Shown here in pieces: positions 7,245 through 14,040 of a stretch of 27,072 bases of DNA (position 1 is the first letter of the stretch; every line of letters starts with the position of its first letter). This DNA comes from UBA7672 sp035548775. GTDB taxonomy: Bacteria > Pseudomonadota > Alphaproteobacteria > Caulobacterales > Hyphomonadaceae. The notes under the pieces are model-generated. The model did not search any database, was not told the origin of the DNA, and saw only the letters and a program-made list of their open reading frames with translations. Location of the stretch: the NCBI GenBank assembly GCA_035548775.1, contig DASZSI010000125.1:1-27072 (forward strand), given 5' to 3'. The position numbers and the translations under genes are program-made.

Positions 7245-8677
7245 CGTCTGCCCTTCCCCGGCTTATCGTCAGGCGGAGGGTCGACGACACCGAGTCGCCG
7301 GTCTCGGCGATGCTCAAGCTCAACCCGATGCAGCCCGGCCTGGTGCTGTTCGAGAGCGTGATGGGCGGCGAGACGCGCGGTCGCTATTCCTTCATCGGCA
7401 TGGCGCCGGACCTGTGGTGGCGCGTGCGTGGCGGCAAAGCCGAAACCTCCGTCACGGCGGACTTCAAGAAAGTTCTCTCCACATCCGGCGACCCGATGGC
7501 CTCGCTGCGCGAGTTCATTGAAGCCTGCAAGGTGTCGGGCATGGACGGCTTGCCGCCGATGGCTGCGGGCGCGTTCGGCTTCCTCGGTTACGACATGATC
7601 CGCTATGTCGAACGGTTGCCGGAACCAAAGCCCGACCCCAGCGGCGTTCCGGAAGCAATGCTGATGCGGCCCGGCGTTGTGCTGATCTTCGATGGCGTGA
7701 AGCAAGAGATTATCATCGCGGCGCCCGAGCGCGGCGGGGAAGCAGCCACCATTGCCAGGATCGATGCCATCGAAGCCAAGCTCGATGAGCCGATGCCTCC
7801 CTCGCGTCCCAACGACGCTCCGGTCGAGAAGATCGAATTCACCTCGAACACGGAAAAGTCCGACTACCTCGCCAAGGTCGAACGGGCCAAGACATACGTC
7901 CGCGCCGGCGACATCTTCCAGGTGGTGCCCAGTCAGCGCTTCACGGCTAAATTCGAACGGTCGCCCTTCGCGTTCTACCGCGCCTTGCGAAGGCTCAACC
8001 CTTCGCCCTTCATGTTCTACGTGAACTTCGGCGAGTTCCAGATTTCGGGCTCCAGCCCCGAAATCCTGGTGCGCGTGCGCGACGGCCTTGTCACCGTTCG
8101 CCCCATCGCCGGCACCCTGCCGCGCGGCGCGACGCCGGAGGCGGACGCCGAGAACGAACAACGCCTCCTGGCCGATCCCAAGGAGCGCGCCGAGCACCTG
8201 ATGCTGCTCGACCTCGGTCGCAACGATGTGGGTCGGGTCGCCGCGCGCGGCACGGTCGAAGTCACGGAAAGCTTCACCGTCGAGCGCTACAGCCACGTGA
8301 TGCACATTGTCTCCAACGTGCAGGGCCGCCTCAAGGAAGGTGAGGACATGGTCTCTGCCCTGGCGGCGGGCTTCCCGGCGGGCACGACCTCAGGCGCGCC
8401 GAAGATCCGCGCGATGGAGATCATCACCGAACTCGAGCCCCATGCCCGCGGCGTCTATGCCGGCGGAGTGGGCTATTTCGGCGCCGGTGGCGACATGGAC
8501 ACCTGCATCGCGCTGCGCACGGCGGTGTTCAAGGGCGGCAAGATCCATGTCCAGGCGGGGGGTGGCGTCGTCTACGATTCCAATCCCGAAAGCGAGTTCA
8601 TGGAGACGGTGCATAAGGCCAGCGCCCTTTTCCGAGCCGCCGAGGAAGCCTCGCGTTACGATCGGGGCAACCGATGA
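7241..8677 (+). CDS. trpE: Anthranilate synthase component I
   Basis: TrpE makes anthranilate from chorismate, with ammonia delivered by TrpG; it is the first committed step of tryptophan synthesis. The 478-residue product has the N-terminal regulatory fold (SPVSAMLKL; LFESVMGGETRGRYSFIG at about 37-54, equivalent to the tryptophan-binding LLES...RYS element) and the chorismate-binding domain: IAGTLPRG ending at 296, EHLMLLDLGRND around 318-329 (metal-binding Glu), SHVMHIVSNVQG, GAPKIRAMEII, and the GGVGYFGAGGDMDTCIALRT segment. The ATG at 7241 overlaps the ppiD stop (ATGA); the frame is open upstream, but that part is unlike TrpE. It is likely subject to tryptophan feedback inhibition. The stop overlaps trpG (ATGA at 8674-8677). 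Confidence 0.97.
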   Translation: MTSALPRLIVRRRVDDTESPVSAMLKLNPMQPGLVLFESVMGGETRGRYSFIGMAPDLWWRVRGGKAETSVTADFKKVLSTSGDPMASLREFIEACKVSGMDGLPPMAAGAFGFLGYDMIRYVERLPEPKPDPSGVPEAMLMRPGVVLIFDGVKQEIIIAAPERGGEAATIARIDAIEAKLDEPMPPSRPNDAPVEKIEFTSNTEKSDYLAKVERAKTYVRAGDIFQVVPSQRFTAKFERSPFAFYRALRRLNPSPFMFYVNFGEFQISGSSPEILVRVRDGLVTVRPIAGTLPRGATPEADAENEQRLLADPKERAEHLMLLDLGRNDVGRVAARGTVEVTESFTVERYSHVMHIVSNVQGRLKEGEDMVSALAAGFPAGTTSGAPKIRAMEIITELEPHARGVYAGGVGYFGAGGDMDTCIALRTAVFKGGKIHVQAGGGVVYDSNPESEFMETVHKASALFRAAEEASRYDRGNR

Positions 8678-9273
8678 CCAAGGTTCTCATCATCGATAAC
8701 TACGACAGCTTCACCTACAATCTGGTCCACTACCTCCAGGACGTCGGCGCGGACGTTGAAGTCGAAGTTGTCCGCAACGATGCGCTGACGGCGAAGGATG
8801 CACTCGCCAAAGGCGCCGACGCGATCGTGCTGTCCCCTGGTCCTTGCACCCCTAACGAAGCCGGCATCTGCCTGGAGCTCATCAACGCGGCGCCGGACGA
8901 TCTTCCCATTCTTGGCGTGTGCCTGGGCCACCAGGCGATCGGCCAGGCCATGGGCGGCGTGGTCGAAAGCGCTAAGGACATCGTCCACGGCAAGGCCTGG
9001 GACGTCAAAGTAATGGGCGGTGATCTTTTCGAAGGCGTGCCCGAGCACTTCAAGGCAGTGCGCTACCACTCACTCGCCGTGCGCCGGAAGGGCTTGCCGG
9101 ATGCGCTGGTCGTCGACGCCGAGACAGCCGACGGCGAGATCATGGCCGTCCACCACAAGAGCCGCCCGGTCTTCGGCGTCCAGTTCCACCCGGAATCCAT
9201 CGGCTCGCAATACGGCAAGGTCATGCTCGCCAATTTCCTCAGACACGCCAAGCCGAGGAAGACGTCCAAGTGA
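8674..9273 (+). CDS. trpG: Anthranilate synthase component II (glutamine amidotransferase)
   Basis: TrpG hydrolyses glutamine and channels ammonia to TrpE. The 199-residue protein is a stand-alone class I amidotransferase with IIDNYDSFTYNLVHYL at the N-terminus, the oxyanion strand LSPGPCTPNEAG, nucleophile Cys83 in GVCLGHQAIG, and the His172/Glu174 pair in QFHPESIGS. It has the normal length and is not fused to TrpD or TrpE. Its ATG overlaps the trpE stop and its TGA overlaps the trpD GTG, so the heterodimer subunits are probably made in fixed ratio by coupled translation. A pabA-type double use with PabB is possible but cannot be judged from sequence. Confidence 0.97.
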   Translation: MTKVLIIDNYDSFTYNLVHYLQDVGADVEVEVVRNDALTAKDALAKGADAIVLSPGPCTPNEAGICLELINAAPDDLPILGVCLGHQAIGQAMGGVVESAKDIVHGKAWDVKVMGGDLFEGVPEHFKAVRYHSLAVRRKGLPDALVVDAETADGEIMAVHHKSRPVFGVQFHPESIGSQYGKVMLANFLRHAKPRKTSK

Positions 9274-10292
9274 GTGACGCCGTCCGCAGCGTGGTCCAAA
9301 GCCTCGCCTCCGGTAACCCCGAGCGGCCGGACGGCGAAGCCATGCAGGCGGCGTTCGAGGCGATTTTCCGAGGCGAAAGTGACCCTTCGCTCACCGCCGC
9401 GTTCCTGACCTCTCTCGCCATGCGCGGTGAAAGCGCATCTGACATCGCCGCCGGCGCGGCCGTCATGCGCGCGCATGTGCGCCGCGTGGCTGCGCCTGAG
9501 GGCGCAATCGACACCTGCGGCACGGGCGGCCTTGCCTGGGTCAGCCTCAACACTTCGACCGCAGCCGCCTTTGTAGCTGCCGGCGCCGGCGCCGTCGTCG
9601 CCAAGCACGGCAACCGCTCCGTTCCGCCCAAGACCGGCTCCGCCGATGTGCTCGAAGCACTCGGCGTCAACCTCAATCCCACCGATGCGCAGCTGGAAGC
9701 CAGCTTCGACAGGGCCGGCGTAGCCTTCATGTTCGCCCCCGCGCACCATGCCTCGATGAAGCATGTGGCGCCGGTCCGCAAGGCGCTCGGCATCCGCACG
9801 GTGTTCAACCTTCTCGGCCCGCTCGCCAACCCCGCAGGCGCCAGGCGTCAGCTTCTCGGGGTCTATTCCGAACTCTGGATGATCCCCTACGCCAAGGCCC
9901 TGCGCCGTCTCGGCTCGGAGCGCGCGTGGATCGTGCACGGCCGTGACGGGATGGACGAGATTTCCACCACCGGCCCCACTATGATCACCGAACTCAAGAA
10001 CGGTGAGATCGACACGTTCGAAATCCGCCCGGAGGACTTCGGCCTCCCTGTCGTCGATCCGCAGGTCCTGCGCGGCGGTACGTCCGCCGAGAATTCGGCC
10101 GCGCTTCTCCGCGTGCTCGAAGGCAAACCCAGTCCATTCGCTGACCTTGTGGCACTCAACGCTGGCGCAGCGCTTACCATCGCCGGCCGGGCCGCTGATC
10201 TCGCCGATGGCCTCGCCCAGGCGCGCGCCTCCATCGCTTCAGGCCGCGCCCTCGCCGCGCTGGAAGCTCTCAAGAGCGCGACCAATGCCTGA
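9270..10292 (+). CDS. trpD: Anthranilate phosphoribosyltransferase, variant GTGG motif
   Basis: TrpD transfers phosphoribose from PRPP to anthranilate. The 340-residue protein aligns over its full length: a helical N-terminal domain, the glycine-rich PRPP loop DTCGTGG at 81-87, STAAAFVAAGAG, KHGNRSV at 112-118, SADVLEALGV, MFAPAHHASMKHVAPVRKALG, TVFNLLGPLANPAGA and the metal-binding Asp229-Glu230 in DGMDEIS. It is odd that the aspartate normally ending GTGGD is Leu88 (GTGGLAWVSLNTST), and the usual SSKSG after NRSV is PPKTG. I believe related alphaproteobacteria share these substitutions, so this looks like a lineage variant rather than decay. The GTG start at 9270 overlaps the trpG stop (GTGA). 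Confidence 0.95.
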   Translation: MSDAVRSVVQSLASGNPERPDGEAMQAAFEAIFRGESDPSLTAAFLTSLAMRGESASDIAAGAAVMRAHVRRVAAPEGAIDTCGTGGLAWVSLNTSTAAAFVAAGAGAVVAKHGNRSVPPKTGSADVLEALGVNLNPTDAQLEASFDRAGVAFMFAPAHHASMKHVAPVRKALGIRTVFNLLGPLANPAGARRQLLGVYSELWMIPYAKALRRLGSERAWIVHGRDGMDEISTTGPTMITELKNGEIDTFEIRPEDFGLPVVDPQVLRGGTSAENSAALLRVLEGKPSPFADLVALNAGAALTIAGRAADLADGLAQARASIASGRALAALEALKSATNA

Positions 10293-11088
10293 CGTTCCCG
10301 ACAAGCTCCGCGCAATCCTCGACTACAAGAAGGACGAAGTGGCGGCCCTCAGGAAGCAGCGCTCCTTGTCCTCTCTCGAAGCCGACGCCAAGGCCGCATC
10401 GAAACCGCGCGGCTTCGCCGATGCGCTCCTGAAGATCGCCAGGGCCGATGGCAACGCCCTCATCTGCGAAGTCAAACGCAAGAGCCCTTCAGCCGGCGAG
10501 ATCAACACCGTCCGTGCGCCTGACGAAGCCGCGCGTGGCTACGAGGCAGGCGGCGCTGCCTGCATCTCCGTTCTCACCGATGGCCCCAGCTTCGGGGGCT
10601 CGCTGGACGACATGAAAACTGTCCGCGCCGCGATCTCCCTGCCCGTCCTGCGGAAGGATTTCATGATCGACCCGATCCAGGTGCTCGAAGCGCGCGCAGC
10701 CGGCGCCGACGCCATCCTGATCATCATGGGCGCCCTCGACGACGCGCAGGCCGCCGAAATCCACGCAACCGCGGACCAGTGGGGCATGTCGGTTCTGCTG
10801 GAAGCCCACGACGAGGCTGAGCTGGTGCGCGCCTTGGGCCTGCCCTCGCCCCTGCTGGGTGTGAATAACCGCGACCTGCGCACCTTCACGACCGACCTCG
10901 CCGTCACCGAGCGGCTCTCCGACCTTGTTCCCCCCTCCCACCTCCTGATCTCGGAAAGCGGTGTCCGGATGCCCGACCATATTTCGCGTCTTAGGCGAGT
11001 AGGCGCCCGCGGTTTTCTCGTGGGCGAGAGTCTGATGCGTTCGGAAAATCCTGCAGAATCCGTACGGTCTTTAGCCCAAGCACGGTAA
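10285..11088 (+). CDS. trpC: Indole-3-glycerol-phosphate synthase
   Basis: TrpC closes the indole ring of carboxyphenylamino-deoxyribulose phosphate. The 267-residue TIM barrel has the expected residues: Glu62 and Lys64 in ICEVKRKSPS, the segment SVLTDGPSFGGS, catalytic Lys124 in VLRKDFMID, Glu173 in LLEAHDE, GVNNRDL at 192-198, SESGV at 223-227 and FLVGESLM. It is monofunctional, with no TrpF domain. The frame is open back to 10003 inside trpD, but the ATG at 10285, overlapping the trpD stop by eight bases (ATGCCTGA), gives the normal N-terminus. trpF, trpB and trpA are not in the window. It ends the coupled ppiD-trp block, and lexA follows with its own promoter. Confidence 0.97.
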   Translation: MPDVPDKLRAILDYKKDEVAALRKQRSLSSLEADAKAASKPRGFADALLKIARADGNALICEVKRKSPSAGEINTVRAPDEAARGYEAGGAACISVLTDGPSFGGSLDDMKTVRAAISLPVLRKDFMIDPIQVLEARAAGADAILIIMGALDDAQAAEIHATADQWGMSVLLEAHDEAELVRALGLPSPLLGVNNRDLRTFTTDLAVTERLSDLVPPSHLLISESGVRMPDHISRLRRVGARGFLVGESLMRSENPAESVRSLAQAR

Positions 11089-11095
11089 ACGGTTT

Positions 11096-11113
11096 TGGGT
11101 CTCAATTGACCCA
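11096..11113. repeat. Inverted repeat between trpC and lexA
   Basis: TGGGTC (11096-11101) pairs perfectly with GACCCA (11108-11113) around a 6-base loop, 8 bp after the trpC stop. It overlaps the candidate lexA -35 hexamer. No T-run follows, so it is not a standard terminator; it may help end trp transcripts or be a protein site. Confidence 0.35.
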
Positions 11114-11134
11114 TAACGTGAACGATAGTAGAAC
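11106..11134 (+). promoter_or_regulatory. Predicted lexA promoter
   Basis: TTGACC (11106-11111) and TAGAAC (11129-11134) are spaced by 17 bp, matching the sigma-70 -35 element at 5/6 and the -10 element at 4/6 positions. The LexA box at 11120-11134 covers the -10 element completely, so bound LexA would block RNA polymerase. Confidence 0.6.
11120..11134 (+). promoter_or_regulatory. LexA box (SOS operator), direct repeat GAAC-N7-GAAC
   Basis: The sequence GAAC GATAGTA GAAC is an exact match to the alphaproteobacterial LexA operator, known as the direct repeat GTTC-N7-GTTC (its complement is GAAC-N7-GAAC). It lies 39 bp before the lexA ATG and points to autoregulation and induction by DNA damage. 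I found no second copy in the other intergenic regions read by eye. Confidence 0.88.
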
Positions 11135-11173
11135 TATCCGCGACTCAAATGGTTGTGGAGGCGGAAGCCCGCG

Positions 11174-11857
11174 ATGTTGACCAAGAAACAGCGAGAGCTG
11201 CTCCTGTTTATCAATGACAGGATCAAGGAAACCGGCGTTTCGCCTTCGTTTGACGAGATGAAAGAGGCGCTTGATCTGGCCTCAAAGTCGGGAATCCACC
11301 GTCTGATCACCGCCCTGGAGGAGCGCGGCTTCCTGCGCCGCCTGGCCCACCGGGCCCGCGCTCTCGAGGTTCTGAAGCTTCCTGAAAGCGCCGTGCCCCA
11401 ATCCTCTGGCCGCGCCCCCTTCCGGCCCAGCGTGGTAAGCGAGGGTCGCCCGGCCCGCGGCTCAGCCGTTCGACCGTCCTTCATCCCTGTCATGGGCCGT
11501 ATCGCCGCCGGTACGGCGATCGAAGCCATCGAACATGAAACCCACAAGGTCGCCGCGCCGGACGAGGATTTCGATCCGGATACCCATTTCGCGCTCGAAG
11601 TCTCGGGCGAGAGTATGATCAACGCCGGCATTCTGGATGGCGACACGGTCATCCTGAAGAAGACCGACCACGCCGCCTCTGGCGACATCGTGGTGGCGCT
11701 GATCAACGAGGAGACCGCTACCCTCAAGCGGTTCCGCAAGAAGGGCGGTTCCATAGCCCTGGAAGCGGCAAACCCTGCGTTCGGTACGCAGATCTTCGGG
11801 CCCGACCGCGTGCGCATCCAGGGCAAGCTGGTCGCGTTGGTCCGCAAGTATCACTGA
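11174..11857 (+). CDS. lexA: LexA repressor / self-cleaving protease
   Basis: LexA represses SOS genes until RecA filaments trigger its self-cleavage. The 227-residue protein has the N-terminal winged helix (MLTKKQRELLLFI at the start; SKSGIHRLITALEERGFLRR at about 38-57 as recognition helix and wing), a linker at about 70-100, and the S24-type C-terminal domain. The scissile bond is Ala112-Gly113 in GRIAAGTA; the catalytic pair is Ser147 (VSGESM) and Lys185 (TATLKRF). The ATG at 11174 is chosen over an in-frame TTG at 11153 because MLTKKQ is the family N-terminus and GGAGGCGGAAG lies just upstream. trpC directly precedes it; from memory, Caulobacter has moaC and moeA in between. The stop overlaps the convergent comEC by seven bases. 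Confidence 0.97.
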   Translation: MLTKKQRELLLFINDRIKETGVSPSFDEMKEALDLASKSGIHRLITALEERGFLRRLAHRARALEVLKLPESAVPQSSGRAPFRPSVVSEGRPARGSAVRPSFIPVMGRIAAGTAIEAIEHETHKVAAPDEDFDPDTHFALEVSGESMINAGILDGDTVILKKTDHAASGDIVVALINEETATLKRFRKKGGSIALEAANPAFGTQIFGPDRVRIQGKLVALVRKYH

Positions 11858-14025
11858 TCCTGGATTTCATCCTTCGGCTTTGAGACCTTCGGTCTCGGCG
11901 GCCTTGGATAAAGCGGCTGGGTCCAGGCCCGGCCGCTTTGCATTTGCGCCGCGCGAAGGCTGGCCTCGCCCTTCCAGGACGTTTCGATCACCGCTCCGCC
12001 CTTGCCAGCATAGGCGCATGGGTCGAGGGTGAGCGGCAGTCCCTGCCTCGGCGTGAAAACCAGACTGGCCGCGGCGGGGCATCCATCCTCCGGCTCCCCA
12101 GGGCCCGGCAAAATTTCAAAGCGTCCTCCGGCCATCTCCAGGCCGCACGCCTGCCCCTTCGCCACGCCTTTGGCATCGCTAGGACAGCCCGACTTGCGAA
12201 CGTCATCCCCGATGATCAACGGATCGAGGCCGTTGCGCCCTCGCCAGTCAATCACCTGCACCCATCCTTGCCGGGCCTTCAGGAACACTGTTCCGTCGTC
12301 CGCGACATAGCCCACCGGGTCGGGCCCGGTGATCCAGATCACAAGCGCGGCCGCCGCCGGTATCGCGGCGAAGGCGCGCCCCCGTCGTGTCAGCACACAC
12401 CCCAACGCGATCGCCGCCGCCGCCAAGGCCAGCCCGGCTTCGCCAAGGCGCGGCAAGTCGACCGGGGGAGACATATCCGCTGAATAGTGCGCGATCGCGA
12501 GCACGACCTCGATGCTTTTGCCCAGCAGCCACAAGAACGGCCCTTCCTGCCCTAGCGGCGCCGCCAATGCCGCCGCGGCCGCCGCCGGCGTGGTCCACAG
12601 CGTGATCACCGGTGTGGAAACGATATTGGCGACCACGCTGAACAGCGCTGCACGATCAAAGTGGTAAAGCGCGAATGGCATGGTCGCGAGCGAAGCGACC
12701 AGCGAGGTTGCGGTAGCGCCAACTACCCACGCCCATGCGCGGGCGAACACGCCGGGCCGGATCGGCTTGTCCAGCTTCGGCCACATCTCGTAGAGCGCAA
12801 TCAGCGCGCCCGACGCCGCAAACGACATCTGAAAGCCCGGCGTCACCACGGATTCCGGCTGCAGCAACACAACGATAACCAGCGACACAGCCAGCGATCG
12901 CAGCGAAATCGCCGGCCGGTCGAACAGCTTCGCGCCAAAGCCGATAATGGCCATGACGTACGACCGTTGCGTGGCCACTTCCGCGCCCGAGATCGCAAAG
13001 TAGAGCGCGCAGGCCACAATAGCGCCGAACGCCGCTGCGCGTGGCGTCGGAATCCGCAAGGCGAGCGGCTCGACCAGTGGCCACAGCATGCGGATAAGGA
13101 AGAACACAATCCCTCCCGCCAGCACCATGTGCACACCGGAGATGGACAACAGGTGCGCAAGGCCAGAAAGTCGCAACGCCTCTGCATCGTCCGGCGTGAT
13201 CAGGCTGCGATCGCCTGCCACCATCGCGGCCGACATGCCGCCGCCTTTCTCGCCTGCTTCCTCATAGACGTGCAGCGACAGGGCGCGGCGCACGGCGCCG
13301 ATCCAGTACCCGACCTTCGAGGCGAGCGTAGACGGTGGAGGCGTCGGCAACGGCTCGCACTGGCCGACGGCAAATCCCACAGCCCCCAGTTGGGCGAAGT
13401 ACGCGTCGCGGTGAAAGGCGTAATCGCCGGGCACGACCGGCCTGGGCGGCGGCGACAGGATCGCCTGGCAAGCCACGGCGCGTCCGGGGCTGTAGGGCAT
13501 GTCCCCCTTGAAGCTGAACCGGACGAACTTCGGCGTCTGGTCCGGCGTCAGTCCCTCGATCGCACGGACATGGATGCGGAGTCTTCGGCTGCTCTGTCCC
13601 GCATCGATCTCCGCGATGACGCCCTCAATTCTAACCGGGCCGCCCGTCTCCTGCCGGAGCACCGGCGCCGAAACCAGCGCCGACCGCACGATGCCGGCCC
13701 CTACGCCGAAGCCTGCGCAGGCGATCATGCCAAAGGCCAGCGCGAGCAGGCCTCCCCCTCTCCGCTGCAGCAGCAGCCACAGCAGGACCGCTGGCGCTGT
13801 GATGGCGGTCACGATCCGCCAGTCCGGCTCGAACGGCGCTGACATGTAGAGCGCCGCGCCTCCTGCCAGCGCCAGCGGCAGCAGCAAGGGCCACCGCAAG
13901 GCCTGGTCGCTCACCGCACCCTTCAGGAAGGCCCATAGTCGCGCCAGCCAGCCCCTCTCCACGGCTTGCGCCGCCGCAGGACTTGCTTCGGCATGGGCGG
14001 ATGTGGTCTTCAGGGCCCGCCCCAC
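11851..14025 (-). CDS. comEC: ComEC/Rec2-family inner-membrane DNA channel, short form without metallo-beta-lactamase domain
   Basis: ComEC proteins form the inner-membrane channel for single-stranded DNA during natural transformation. About 724 residues are predicted. After a short cytoplasmic start come membrane segments (LRWPLLLPLALAGGAALYM; TAITAPAVLLWLLL), a soluble OB-like periplasmic region (VRIEGVIAEID ... RFSFKGDMPYSPG), then the Competence-domain core with HLLSISGVHMVLAGG, ALYFAISGAEVATQRSYVMA and many more helices. The C-terminal 130 residues hold a small domain (GYVADDGTVFLKARQGWVQVIDW) with several cysteines but no HxHxDH metal motif, so the nuclease-like domain of Bacillus ComEC is missing, as in many alphaproteobacteria. 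The start is uncertain: GTG at 14025 avoids overlap with gltX, while the in-frame ATG at 14088 would overlap it by 48 bp. No other competence genes are nearby. Confidence 0.9.
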   Translation of the reverse strand: MGRALKTTSAHAEASPAAAQAVERGWLARLWAFLKGAVSDQALRWPLLLPLALAGGAALYMSAPFEPDWRIVTAITAPAVLLWLLLQRRGGGLLALAFGMIACAGFGVGAGIVRSALVSAPVLRQETGGPVRIEGVIAEIDAGQSSRRLRIHVRAIEGLTPDQTPKFVRFSFKGDMPYSPGRAVACQAILSPPPRPVVPGDYAFHRDAYFAQLGAVGFAVGQCEPLPTPPPSTLASKVGYWIGAVRRALSLHVYEEAGEKGGGMSAAMVAGDRSLITPDDAEALRLSGLAHLLSISGVHMVLAGGIVFFLIRMLWPLVEPLALRIPTPRAAAFGAIVACALYFAISGAEVATQRSYVMAIIGFGAKLFDRPAISLRSLAVSLVIVVLLQPESVVTPGFQMSFAASGALIALYEMWPKLDKPIRPGVFARAWAWVVGATATSLVASLATMPFALYHFDRAALFSVVANIVSTPVITLWTTPAAAAAALAAPLGQEGPFLWLLGKSIEVVLAIAHYSADMSPPVDLPRLGEAGLALAAAAIALGCVLTRRGRAFAAIPAAAALVIWITGPDPVGYVADDGTVFLKARQGWVQVIDWRGRNGLDPLIIGDDVRKSGCPSDAKGVAKGQACGLEMAGGRFEILPGPGEPEDGCPAAASLVFTPRQGLPLTLDPCAYAGKGGAVIETSWKGEASLRAAQMQSGRAWTQPLYPRPPRPKVSKPKDEIQDQ
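11910..11939 (+). terminator. Possible lexA terminator inside the 3' end of comEC
   Basis: AAAGCGGC (11910-11917) pairs with GCCGCTTT (11932-11939), and the loop can pair further (GGG 11919-11921 with CCC 11928-11930). It lies 53 bp after the lexA stop. The T-run is poor (TTTGCATTTG). A smaller perfect hairpin, GAGACC-TTC-GGTCTC at 11882-11896, lies between. Confidence 0.35.
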
Positions 14026-14040
14026 GGAAACTGGATTTTT

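Noticed and set aside
7205..8305. 366-codon open frame on the minus strand opposite trpE
   Set aside because: It is low-complexity shadow coding in GC-rich DNA; trpE on the other strand has every expected motif.
5349..11088. A trp leader peptide or attenuator upstream of trpE or ppiD
   Set aside because: No short frame with tandem Trp codons and no paired terminator/antiterminator arms are visible; trpE starts inside the ppiD stop codon.
11882..11896. Perfect hairpin GAGACC-TTC-GGTCTC as lexA terminator
   Set aside because: No T-run follows and it encodes part of the ComEC C-terminus; the hairpin at 11910-11939 is a slightly better candidate.
12661..13842. 393-codon open frame on the plus strand opposite comEC
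   Set aside because: Composition dominated by Arg, His and Gln, no recognisable domain; comEC is clearly the coding strand.
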